Below are positions 18,657 through 25,745 of a stretch of DNA of 26,506 nucleotides, piece after piece. Within the stretch, counting starts at the first letter, position 1; each line of letters begins with the position of its first letter. The DNA lies in contig JAMOTN010000052.1 in NCBI GenBank assembly GCA_027062325.1, forward strand, positions 1-26,506. The letters are read 5' to 3'. The notes under the pieces were generated by a model. The model had not been told where the DNA came from. It saw only the letters and a list, made by a program, of their open reading frames with translations, and searched no databases. The translations under genes and the position numbers were made by a program. Source of the DNA: a bacterium (GTDB lineage: Bacteria > JAMOTN01).

Positions 18657-18733
18657 CGCTTTCACCTCTACTTTAACTACTCCACTAACAACCAGTCCTC
18701 TAAAATCTAGAAGTAAAGCTACTCCAGTTAAAT

Positions 18734-18742
18734 TTTATATCA
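18734..18742 (-). promoter_or_regulatory. extended -10 promoter element before aspA
   Basis: On the minus strand TGATATAAA (within TTTGTGATATAAAAT) is a near-consensus extended -10, about 80 bases before the aspA start and inside the 100-base gap after hydG. TTTGTG about 16 bases upstream could serve as a -35. It resembles the element at 7036-7044. It would let aspA-hydF-chemoreceptor be transcribed apart from hydG. Confidence 0.45.
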
Positions 18743-18762
18743 CAAAGTAGCTAACCACAAAT

Positions 18763-20172
18763 CTACACATAGACATCTCTCTTTCCCTCACGAACTTTCT
18801 CTAAGAGAGCCTCAACTATTTTCTTCTGTCTTTCATCATAGGTTTTTATTTTATTCTCTATAAACTCCATACCTTTTTGGCGAGTCTTATCACTTGCAAA
18901 ATCTATTAGATATTCAAGAAGGGTACTCATAGCATTCGGTTCACACTTGTACTTTATATCCCCAGGTTTCGCCAGCTCCATGAAATCAAGCCCCGTCCTT
19001 CCCAAACGATAACAGGCTGTACAAAAAGAAGGGGTAAAACCCATATCAAGCAAATCATAAACAACCTCATCCAAAGGCCTGTGATCTCCCAGAGAAAATT
19101 GTGCACCTTTCAAATACTCTTCTTCAGATAAACTGTAACCACCCGGATTTGTACGAGAACCCGCAGAAATCTGAGATATTCCAAGTTTCAAAGCTTCACG
19201 GCGCATCTGAGGATTTTCACGAGTAGACAGAATCATTCCTGTATAAGGAACTGCCAATCTTATTATTGCAACAAGACGCTTAAACTCCTCATCACTCACC
19301 GCGTACGGTGGATTTTCTGAAATAGGAGCACCAACAGCAGGTTCAATCCTTGGAACACTTATAGTATGCGGTCCCATTCCAAAACATTCCTCCAAGTGAT
19401 CTACGTGCATGAATAGTGCAAGCAACTCCCATCTCCAATCGTAAAGTCCAAACAGCACTCCCATTCCAACATCATCAATTCCTGCCTCAAACGCTCTATC
19501 CATAGCCCATAAACGCCACAAATAATCACGCTTAGGACCTGCCACATGAACCTTCTCATACGTCGGCAAATGATAAGTTTCTTGAAAAAGCTGATAGGTT
19601 CCAATGTGATGTTCTTTGAGGGCTTTGAACTCTTCAACTGTCAAAGGAGCGATATTTACATTAATTCGACGTATGTTTATTCCTTCCCCAAGCTTTACAG
19701 AATAGATAGTATCAATAGCTTCAAACACATATTCCAATCCTTTTTCAGGCGGATAAGCCTCCCCTGCTACCAAAAGAACCCTTTTGTGCCCCTGCTTAAG
19801 AAGCTGCTCTATTTCTTTTTTTATCTGCTCCATTGTAAGAGCAGCGCGATCAACATCCTTATTCGAAACACGAAAAGCACAGTACAAACAATCATTCTTA
19901 CAGTAACTGGATATGTAAAGTGGAGCAAATATAACAATTCTATTTCCGTATATCTGCTCCTTTATCCAAAGCGCTGCCTTATAAATCTCATCAACTAATT
20001 CAGGATCTTCTACATTCACCAACACTGCTACATCTTCTAAAGGCAACCTCTCCAAATCTTTAGTTTTAGCTAAAATTTCCCTAACAAGCTTGAAATCCTT
20101 AGCTTTTCTCTTCCCCTCTTCTAACAAAGAATCAATCTTTTCATGATCTATAAAATTGTAAATCTCTGTCAT
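18763..20172 (-). CDS. hydG: [FeFe]-hydrogenase maturation radical SAM tyrosine lyase HydG
   Basis: HydG splits tyrosine with radical SAM chemistry to give p-cresol, CO and cyanide, building the iron-CO-cyanide synthon of the H-cluster. The SAM cluster ligands are C91, C95 and C98 (CKNDCLYC). The accessory C-terminal cluster motif CX2CX22C is present exactly (CTAC, then 22 residues, then C). AGSRTNPGGYSL and GEAYPPEKGLEY also fit the family. At 469 residues the length is typical. ATG 20172 has GGAGG close upstream (GGAGGAGGCGAGACTTATG). A likely promoter lies about 50 bases upstream. About 100 bases separate hydG from aspA. Confidence 0.97.
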   Translation of the reverse strand: MTEIYNFIDHEKIDSLLEEGKRKAKDFKLVREILAKTKDLERLPLEDVAVLVNVEDPELVDEIYKAALWIKEQIYGNRIVIFAPLYISSYCKNDCLYCAFRVSNKDVDRAALTMEQIKKEIEQLLKQGHKRVLLVAGEAYPPEKGLEYVFEAIDTIYSVKLGEGINIRRINVNIAPLTVEEFKALKEHHIGTYQLFQETYHLPTYEKVHVAGPKRDYLWRLWAMDRAFEAGIDDVGMGVLFGLYDWRWELLALFMHVDHLEECFGMGPHTISVPRIEPAVGAPISENPPYAVSDEEFKRLVAIIRLAVPYTGMILSTRENPQMRREALKLGISQISAGSRTNPGGYSLSEEEYLKGAQFSLGDHRPLDEVVYDLLDMGFTPSFCTACYRLGRTGLDFMELAKPGDIKYKCEPNAMSTLLEYLIDFASDKTRQKGMEFIENKIKTYDERQKKIVEALLEKVREGKRDVYV

Positions 20173-20222
20173 AAGTCTCGCCTCCTCCAGACGTGAAAGT
20201 ACCCAGCTCCATTCTAATAACT

Positions 20223-20251
20223 AGTATAATTCGCAGTTCAGAAATTTGGAA
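20223..20251 (-). promoter_or_regulatory. possible promoter of hydG
   Basis: On the minus strand TATACT (20223-20228) is preceded 17 bases upstream by TTCCAA (20246-20251), about 50 bases before the hydG start and downstream of the uvrD terminator. The -10 is good and the -35 weak. Confidence 0.4.
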
Positions 20252-20286
20252 TTTTTCATTAAGAACCACAATCTTTGTCAATACCC

Positions 20287-20318
20287 CAAAAAAAACACAA
20301 TCAGTAAAAATTCTGATT
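20287..20318 (-). terminator. terminator after uvrD
   Basis: AATCAG/CTGATT forms a 6-bp stem with an 8-base loop (20299-20318), followed on the minus strand by GTG and a run of eight T. It lies about 50 bases after the uvrD stop. The stem is AT-rich, so efficiency may be modest. Confidence 0.6.
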
Positions 20319-20368
20319 ATTTTTTGAGCGGTAAAATAAAAAACAAAAATATGGTATCGATAACATTC

Positions 20369-23329
20369 CTACAAACGAGACTTCCAATCAAGAAACGTAT
20401 CATCCATTTCGTACAAAAATCTAGAAGGCTCTGACAATCTAAAACGTCCATGATAAAAACGACTATTAGCAAAACTAACAAATAACTTCTGACGAGCTCT
20501 TGTCAACGCCACATACATCAACCGTCTTTCTTCTTCTATTTGATCCTCAGTATAACTACGAGAATGCGGCAAGATCCCCTCTTCTGCAGCCACTACAAAT
20601 ACCACATCAAATTCCAACCCCTTGGAAGCGTGTATCGTCATTAAGCTCACACTTGCTCTTTCATCAGTCTCATGAACCAAAGCCATCCTCTCAGCAAATT
20701 CAAGCAGTGAAGCACCTTCCTTTTGAGCTTCAAGAGCATAATCCAGCAATTTATAAACGTTATCAAGTCTTTCATTCCAATCTTTAGGATACTTCGCTTT
20801 CAAATAACTTTCATACTTCGAGTTTTTTAAAACCAATTTCATATAATCGTAAGGCTTACTAGCAGTCTCAACTTTTCTGAAAAATTCCAAGAGTTTCCTC
20901 TGCCGCCCCTTCAGACAACGCTCAATTACCCCTTCAATTCCTCCAAACAAACCATCTTCTTTGAAATTTTCAAGCTCTTTGGCAATTTTCTCAACAGCTT
21001 TTGCTCCAACCCCAACTTTTAAAATTCTAGCTGCTCTCTTCAAAGCCAGCATATCGCGCCTGTTTAAAGTCCAGCGCAAAAAAGAGAGCATATCCTTTAC
21101 CTCTGCTCTATCCCAAAAAGAAGTATCCCCCACTATTCTGTACACTATTCCTCTTTTGGCAAGCTCCCTTTCTAAATCCGCAGATAACCAGTTGACCCTG
21201 TAAAGCACCCCAATACTGTCAAACACATGAGAAAGAATGGATATATTCTCAGCCACAAAAGAGGCTTCTTCTTGGCCCGAATTGAATTCCCAAACTTCAA
21301 CCACTTCAGTTGAAGAGTTATTAGCAACCATCCTTTTAGGAGCACGCATAGTATTATTTTCAATCAAAGAATTTGCCACTTCCACTATTGACTTCGCACT
21401 TCTGTAGTTTTTTGTTAAAAACACCCTCTCCCCACCAAAATCTTTCTCAAACTGCAAAATTTTTTGCCAGTTGGCTCCTCTCCAGGAATATATGGAGTTG
21501 TGAACCACTACACCATTAACAACAAAGTTGTGCACCCCTTTTACCTCAAAATCATAAATTGGCCCTTCATAGCTCTCTATTCCAATACTCTCCACCTTTT
21601 CAGAAACAACTCGGTAATTTTCAGTAGGCACTATCTCCCTTGGAAATACACTTTTACTAGATTTATCAGATTGCTTTTCCACACGCGTTATCAACCCAAT
21701 AAAGCTTCCATTATTCAAATGAGGCTTTACCTCATTCAAAACTCCTTCTTCAACAACAGCAACTTCCATTCCCTTCCTAATGTGCGAAGCTGGCATAAGA
21801 ATAAAAGGCACATTATCTATCAATTTTGCAGCAACAAATAGGTAGGAATCAGATACTGTTGTCGCGGTTTTGGCAAAATCATACAACTTTTTAAAATCAT
21901 ATTGCTCCGATTCATCAACAAGAGCCCAACTTTTATCCCCATGCGAAAAATAAACTGCATGGTGCATTATCCCACCACGCTTTGAATCAAACATGCAAAC
22001 CATAACATATTTAGCCTTTTCCCCAATTGCAACAAAGTGTGGTTCCTCTTCAAATAACAGTTTATCCTGCATAAATTGCCTTGCATTCTCCTCAAGAGAG
22101 ATTGACGCATAAAACTCATCTATTAAATCTTGAGTAATCTTACTGTCCTCCCCCGCTTCAAAAGGCAGGACAGGCAAACCATATTTTACAGAGTAGTGAT
22201 ACATCGTAATAAGTGCTTCTCGATATGTGTCAAATACATCCACGATCCAAACTTTCGAAGCTTGCTCTAATCCCTTTCTCTCCCCTTTCAGATACCAAAA
22301 TGGCTTCTCAACCGCTAAACGCCAACCAACTTTTCTTTTGTACTTCAACATGACCCCCCAACCAGCAGTTGTTGGGATAAACCTCACCCAAATTTTGTGG
22401 TTAGGAGTTACCCTTATTCTTTTTCCAAATTCTGTCTCTATAGCAATTACTTTACCGGCGTATGCATCTACACTAACCTTGGACACCTCAAATCTCCCAA
22501 CTTCAGAATTTCCGGCAGCAGCTATAACATATTCATATTCACGCAAATCTGCAACATTTTTCTTTCCAGAAGACGTAAGTATTTCCCCTTCTACAACGCA
22601 CTGATCATCATCACCAACAACCATTATGGTATCTGCATCACGAGCAAGCTCTTTTACTATTCTGTATTGAATTTCATTAATATCTTGGTACTCATCAACA
22701 AGAACATGCTTAAATTTATGAGGTATTCCCTTTTTTAAAAGTTCAAGTCCCTTTTTTAGCAAATCTGCAAAATCAAGATAGTTATTTGCTTTTTTTACCT
22801 TCTCATACTCAAGCAGTAAATCAGCATACACAGCATAATACGGATCATCTTTTGCATCTTTCAACTCTTGTGAAAGAGTATTGTAAATGAAAGCAAGTTT
22901 AGATCCCTTCTCGTCTAAATTGGCTTTTTTTAAAATCTCATCGAACAGTTGAATCTGCTCATACTCATCTATTATTGTGAAGTTGTAGTTTACTCCAATC
23001 AAATGCCCCCATTTTCTTAAAATTTTTGCACAAAACGAATGAAAAGTTGATAACCAAATTTTATCAACTCCACTTAATCCAAGCCCCTCTACTCGCTCCT
23101 TCATCTCACGAGCAGCTTTGTTTGTAAAAGTCAAACCAACTATGGACTCTGGAGAAACTCCATTTACCAAAAGATAGGCAATTCTGTAAGTAATTACCCT
23201 AGTTTTTCCACTTCCTGCCCCTGCAAATACAACTAAACTCCTTCCAGAATAAAATACTGCCTTTTGCTGCTCATCATTCAGAAGAGCTTTTATTTTATCT
23301 ACAACCTCTTCTCTCTGTAATTCCAGCAA
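20369..23329 (-). CDS. UvrD/PcrA-type DNA helicase containing an intein
   Basis: This is a superfamily 1A 3'-5' helicase acting in repair and replication-fork maintenance. The N-terminal Q motif (LNDEQQKAV), Walker A AGAGSGKT, TFTNKAAREM, LSTFHSFCAKILR, VDEYQD (motif II) and VGDDDQ with SIYSWRGA (motif III) are clear. LMTIHASKGLEFDVVFV and YVALTRARQKLFVSF (motifs V and VI) close the helicase. A 368-residue intein splits motif III. Without it the helicase is about 618 residues, shorter than most PcrA (about 720), as the usual C-terminal tail is missing. The frame opens with TTG 23371, but GGAGG at the end of the upstream gene puts TTG 23329 at about 7 bases, giving MLELQREEVV, so 23329 is used. 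The gene overlaps the ribohydrolase stop region and ends before a terminator. Confidence 0.95.
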   Translation of the reverse strand: MLELQREEVVDKIKALLNDEQQKAVFYSGRSLVVFAGAGSGKTRVITYRIAYLLVNGVSPESIVGLTFTNKAAREMKERVEGLGLSGVDKIWLSTFHSFCAKILRKWGHLIGVNYNFTIIDEYEQIQLFDEILKKANLDEKGSKLAFIYNTLSQELKDAKDDPYYAVYADLLLEYEKVKKANNYLDFADLLKKGLELLKKGIPHKFKHVLVDEYQDINEIQYRIVKELARDADTIMVVGDDDQCVVEGEILTSSGKKNVADLREYEYVIAAAGNSEVGRFEVSKVSVDAYAGKVIAIETEFGKRIRVTPNHKIWVRFIPTTAGWGVMLKYKRKVGWRLAVEKPFWYLKGERKGLEQASKVWIVDVFDTYREALITMYHYSVKYGLPVLPFEAGEDSKITQDLIDEFYASISLEENARQFMQDKLLFEEEPHFVAIGEKAKYVMVCMFDSKRGGIMHHAVYFSHGDKSWALVDESEQYDFKKLYDFAKTATTVSDSYLFVAAKLIDNVPFILMPASHIRKGMEVAVVEEGVLNEVKPHLNNGSFIGLITRVEKQSDKSSKSVFPREIVPTENYRVVSEKVESIGIESYEGPIYDFEVKGVHNFVVNGVVVHNSIYSWRGANWQKILQFEKDFGGERVFLTKNYRSAKSIVEVANSLIENNTMRAPKRMVANNSSTEVVEVWEFNSGQEEASFVAENISILSHVFDSIGVLYRVNWLSADLERELAKRGIVYRIVGDTSFWDRAEVKDMLSFLRWTLNRRDMLALKRAARILKVGVGAKAVEKIAKELENFKEDGLFGGIEGVIERCLKGRQRKLLEFFRKVETASKPYDYMKLVLKNSKYESYLKAKYPKDWNERLDNVYKLLDYALEAQKEGASLLEFAERMALVHETDERASVSLMTIHASKGLEFDVVFVVAAEEGILPHSRSYTEDQIEEERRLMYVALTRARQKLFVSFANSRFYHGRFRLSEPSRFLYEMDDTFLDWKSRL
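21497..22600 (-). other. intein inserted in helicase motif III
   Basis: The translated insert starts at Cys (codon 22600-22598) after GDDDQ and ends with VVHN (Asn codon 21499-21497), followed by Ser of SIYSWRGA. It is 368 residues, in frame and without stops. Splicing blocks are visible: block A CVVEGEILTSSGKKNVADL, block B RVTPNHKIWV with the TxxH pattern, block F GPIYDFEVKGVHNFVVN, and block G VVVHN with +1 Ser. All splicing residues (Cys1, TxxH, His-Asn, +1 Ser) are intact, so it should excise. The central 230 residues show no LAGLIDADG or HNH motif by eye. They contain an EA...YGLPVLPF segment which, from memory, resembles large inteins at this helicase site in other bacteria. Confidence 0.92.
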
Positions 23330-23331
23330 CG

Positions 23332-24270
23332 TTACTCCTCCTTCTCCGCCAACATATTGGCAATTTTCCAAGCCATTGAAGAATATTCAAACTCAACATC
23401 CTCATCAAACTTTAGCTCTTTCCCTCCAAGCCCTATTAATACACCCGATAGTATAGCAACAGCAGGTAAGTCTGCCCCAACATCTGAGGCTATTCTATAC
23501 ATTTTATCCTCAAATTCAGCACTGTCACTTGCACTTGAAGCTACCACAAGTGATAAAGGAACAGCACTGTATATACTCTCATCATTTCCTATCATAACAT
23601 CAATCTTTTCCCAATCAGGATCTTTTAAAAATGCTCGTGCTCTCCTAAAATAATCTCTCCACATCCCTGTTGAGCTCTCTGCAAAATTATCCAAGCACTG
23701 AGCCGGTGTCAAACCGTCCCACACAAGATGCATCGCTGTTAAGTAATACGCAACTCCCTTCCACACATCCTCCATAGAGGTAAAATTTGATGCAAAAAAC
23801 ATTGCAACCTCAACAAGAGTTTCAGGATCCTCTATGAAGTAAAGAGCAGGAATTATAGCAGGAAAAATAACTGCTGCCACAAAGCTATCACGAATGGCAT
23901 CCTCAACAGCAGCACCTCTCTTAATGTAAAAACCAAAGTTCAAAAGCGAAGAATCTGGATACCTAAGCTCCTTCTCAAAATCCTCATACCAACTTCCTAA
24001 AGCTATTCCAAAGTCGTCAACTGTAAAATTTCCCGGCATTTTGTCTAAAAACTGATTACCCACGTGAAACATCACACGCACATATTCACTTGCATCACCT
24101 TTTCTTAAAAAACCCAAAGGGGAGGTTGGATACTTGGCAAATCTTCCTTCTTCTTTTACAAACTTTACTATATCCGCGTAAGGAACATCTATAAATCCAT
24201 TTACCAACGCATCAGCTACAACAGCATTTTTTAAAGCTGCTTCATATTTGTGGTATTTATCAAAATCCAT
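23332..24270 (-). CDS. ADP-ribosylglycohydrolase-fold protein, degenerate active site
   Basis: The 312-residue all-helical protein follows the ADP-ribosylglycohydrolase (ARH/DraG) layout: ALKNAVVADALVNGF at the N-terminus, IFPAIIPALYFIEDPE in the middle and VGADLPAVAILSGVLIGLGG near residues 264-283, where active members have GGDTDT...GALLGA. Active ARH enzymes bind two Mg ions through SDDT near residue 60 and DTDT near the C-terminus. Here the first site reads GDASEYVRVM and the second VGADLPAVA, so most metal ligands are lost. It may bind ADP-ribose without cleaving it, or have a new role; a misassignment is possible. ATG 24270 has GGAGGG six bases upstream. Its stop overlaps the ribosome site of uvrD, so the two are coupled. 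Confidence 0.65.
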   Translation of the reverse strand: MDFDKYHKYEAALKNAVVADALVNGFIDVPYADIVKFVKEEGRFAKYPTSPLGFLRKGDASEYVRVMFHVGNQFLDKMPGNFTVDDFGIALGSWYEDFEKELRYPDSSLLNFGFYIKRGAAVEDAIRDSFVAAVIFPAIIPALYFIEDPETLVEVAMFFASNFTSMEDVWKGVAYYLTAMHLVWDGLTPAQCLDNFAESSTGMWRDYFRRARAFLKDPDWEKIDVMIGNDESIYSAVPLSLVVASSASDSAEFEDKMYRIASDVGADLPAVAILSGVLIGLGGKELKFDEDVEFEYSSMAWKIANMLAEKEE

Positions 24271-24344
24271 CTCCTTCCCTCCAAAACAGGAAACTTCGAA
24301 ATTTTAACAATGTAAGCTAAACTTAATACGCAAATTTACATCAA

Positions 24345-24539
24345 CTATATACTAACTTTTATAAAAAATTCGATCCACATATCTTCCTTTGTTTCCTTAG
24401 GAAGATATTTAAGAGGCAATACGATACTTTCAAAAGTACCTGGTAAAACCACAACTGCTTTATCACCCTCTATTCTATCAATAGAAGCTTTAATCCAAGC
24501 TAACTCTTCAGACTTAGAAATAAACTCCTTTTCCACCAC
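24345..24539 (-). CDS. small DUF3006-like protein
   Basis: The 64-residue product has the pattern IDRIEGDKAVVVLPG...IVLPLKYLPKETKEDMWI, close to the DUF3006 family (a small beta-barrel-like protein with DRxEGDxAV and LPxxxKEGDW). Its function is unknown; family members often sit beside other genes. GTG at 24539 and 24536 are both possible, with AGGGGG 5 and 8 bases upstream; the AG comes from the stop codon of the HD gene, so the two are coupled. A gap of 74 bases follows, before the ribohydrolase-like gene. Confidence 0.75.
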   Translation of the reverse strand: MVEKEFISKSEELAWIKASIDRIEGDKAVVVLPGTFESIVLPLKYLPKETKEDMWIEFFIKVSI

Positions 24540-24548
24540 ATAAACCCC

Positions 24549-25097
24549 CTACAACTTTGACACAATGGATTCAACCCAAGCCAAAACTTTTTCAGACTCT
24601 TCAAAAAGAGAAGAAACCTTATCTCGAACAGAGTCAATCCACTTTATCAAACTGTTTTTAAACTCAGCTGCTCCATTCCATCCGTACCTAGCATACAACA
24701 AAGCTTGTAAAACTGGCTCTAATTTATCTATGAATCGTGCAAAAAATGCTTCCTTACTAGAAACCGTGTGAAATTCATCCCATAATTTATAAATTTCATC
24801 TCCTGCCAGCGTCAAAACAAACTCCGCTTCAACAGGCGCAATTGCCTCTTGTACTTTTTTGTAAATAGACGGAATATCTCCTGTAATTCTCTCAGCAAAT
24901 TCATGCCATATCAACATACGATAAACCCGGCTAGCATCCAAGATAACCGGAAAAGTTGGGAGTAAAACCTCTGCTAGAAATAGCGTCGCAGCCACATGAT
25001 CAGCAATACTCTCATCAGGTGCATATCTCAGCACCCACCCAGTTCTTTTAAGACGCTTCAACCCCACAAACAATTCGTAATTTCTAAACCAATCCAC
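24549..25097 (-). CDS. HD-domain phosphohydrolase-like protein (YfbR/HDDC2 type) with HE in place of HD
   Basis: The 182-residue protein resembles 5'-deoxynucleotidase-type HD proteins. ESIADHVAATLFLA supplies the first metal histidine (H34), WHEFAERITGDIP matches the HD...E..TGDIP segment (about 65-76), and FIDKLEPVLQA matches the last aspartate (D124). The central HD is HE here (H65, E66; codon GAA), a conservative change at a metal ligand that may alter or abolish activity. GTG 25097 has GAGGG close upstream. It lies between rpoZ and the DUF3006-like gene. It may hydrolyse nucleoside monophosphates, but the substitution makes this uncertain. Confidence 0.75.
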   Translation of the reverse strand: MDWFRNYELFVGLKRLKRTGWVLRYAPDESIADHVAATLFLAEVLLPTFPVILDASRVYRMLIWHEFAERITGDIPSIYKKVQEAIAPVEAEFVLTLAGDEIYKLWDEFHTVSSKEAFFARFIDKLEPVLQALLYARYGWNGAAEFKNSLIKWIDSVRDKVSSLFEESEKVLAWVESIVSKL

Positions 25098-25140
25098 AGC
25101 TACCCTCTCACCAAACTGTACTCCTCAGCTTATAAACTCC

Positions 25141-25743
25141 CTATATCTCATCATCCAAGTATTCTTCCTCATCTTCTTCATTTTCTTCGTCTTCCTCAGT
25201 CTCAACATCATCAACCTCTTCCTCATCCTCTCCTATAACTTTTCCTTCTTCCTCTTCCTCATCTATATCTATCTCTTCAATATCTTCATCTATTATCTCT
25301 TCCCCTTCTATTCCCTCTATTTGGGAGTAATCTACAAGTTCAAATTCCCCAGGACGTAATATATCAAATTCATCTCCTAAAAGTTCTTTCAACTCTTCCA
25401 TTCCAACGAGTTTTCCTTTGTCCTTACTCATCTTTTCAAAGTAATCCTTTAGAAAAGAAAAATCAATTGTTGGATCTTCCATTATCAAACGTGCTGCAAA
25501 TTCAACATACTTGTCCTCTCGTGGATCAAATCCCTTAAAAAGCTTATCGTATTCGTAATCAATAGGCTCATCTCCAAAATGCATATCCCTTTTCCTCTTT
25601 TCCCATTCGTAAACTTTCCTGTGAATCTGCTTGGCTTTTCTGGCAATCAACAAAATCAACAAATACTTATTTGGCACTTTCTCCAACAACCTATCCAATG
25701 TGTACTTATTCATTCCAACCTCATTGTCAAATGGTGAAATCAA
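25141..25743 (-). CDS. rpoZ: RNA polymerase omega subunit, divergent and with long acidic tail
   Basis: Residues about 13-41 (YTLDRLLEKVPNKYLLILL then IARKAKQIH) match the omega N-terminal helix with the conserved K(I/V)xxKYxLVxxxARRARQ pattern. KYVEFAARLIMEDPTIDF (about 78-95) fits the second conserved block, but 35 extra residues lie between them. Omega helps assemble and stabilise the core enzyme through beta-prime. Usual omega proteins are 60-100 residues; this one is 200. Residues 143-200 hold 38 Asp/Glu out of 58 and should be disordered. TTG 25743 has GGAGGGG seven bases upstream and is chosen; ATG 25713 with GAGG is an alternative. It follows the membrane-protein gene directly (2 bases between stop and start). 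Not adjacent to gmk, its usual partner. Confidence 0.75.
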   Translation of the reverse strand: MISPFDNEVGMNKYTLDRLLEKVPNKYLLILLIARKAKQIHRKVYEWEKRKRDMHFGDEPIDYEYDKLFKGFDPREDKYVEFAARLIMEDPTIDFSFLKDYFEKMSKDKGKLVGMEELKELLGDEFDILRPGEFELVDYSQIEGIEGEEIIDEDIEEIDIDEEEEEGKVIGEDEEEVDDVETEEDEENEEDEEEYLDDEI

Positions 25744-25745
25744 CG

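Noticed and set aside
19546-19998. + strand open frame of 150 codons inside hydG
   Set aside because: Antisense to conserved HydG residues, with atypical composition and no ribosome site.
24271-24344. Possible promoter in the gap before the ribohydrolase-like gene
   Set aside because: TTGATG and several AT-rich hexamers occur, but no -35/-10 pair has both good sequence and 16-18 base spacing.
25141-25320. Low-complexity CTTCCTC-type repeats on the + strand
   Set aside because: They are the reverse complement of Glu/Asp codons of the acidic omega tail, not a DNA repeat or CRISPR array.
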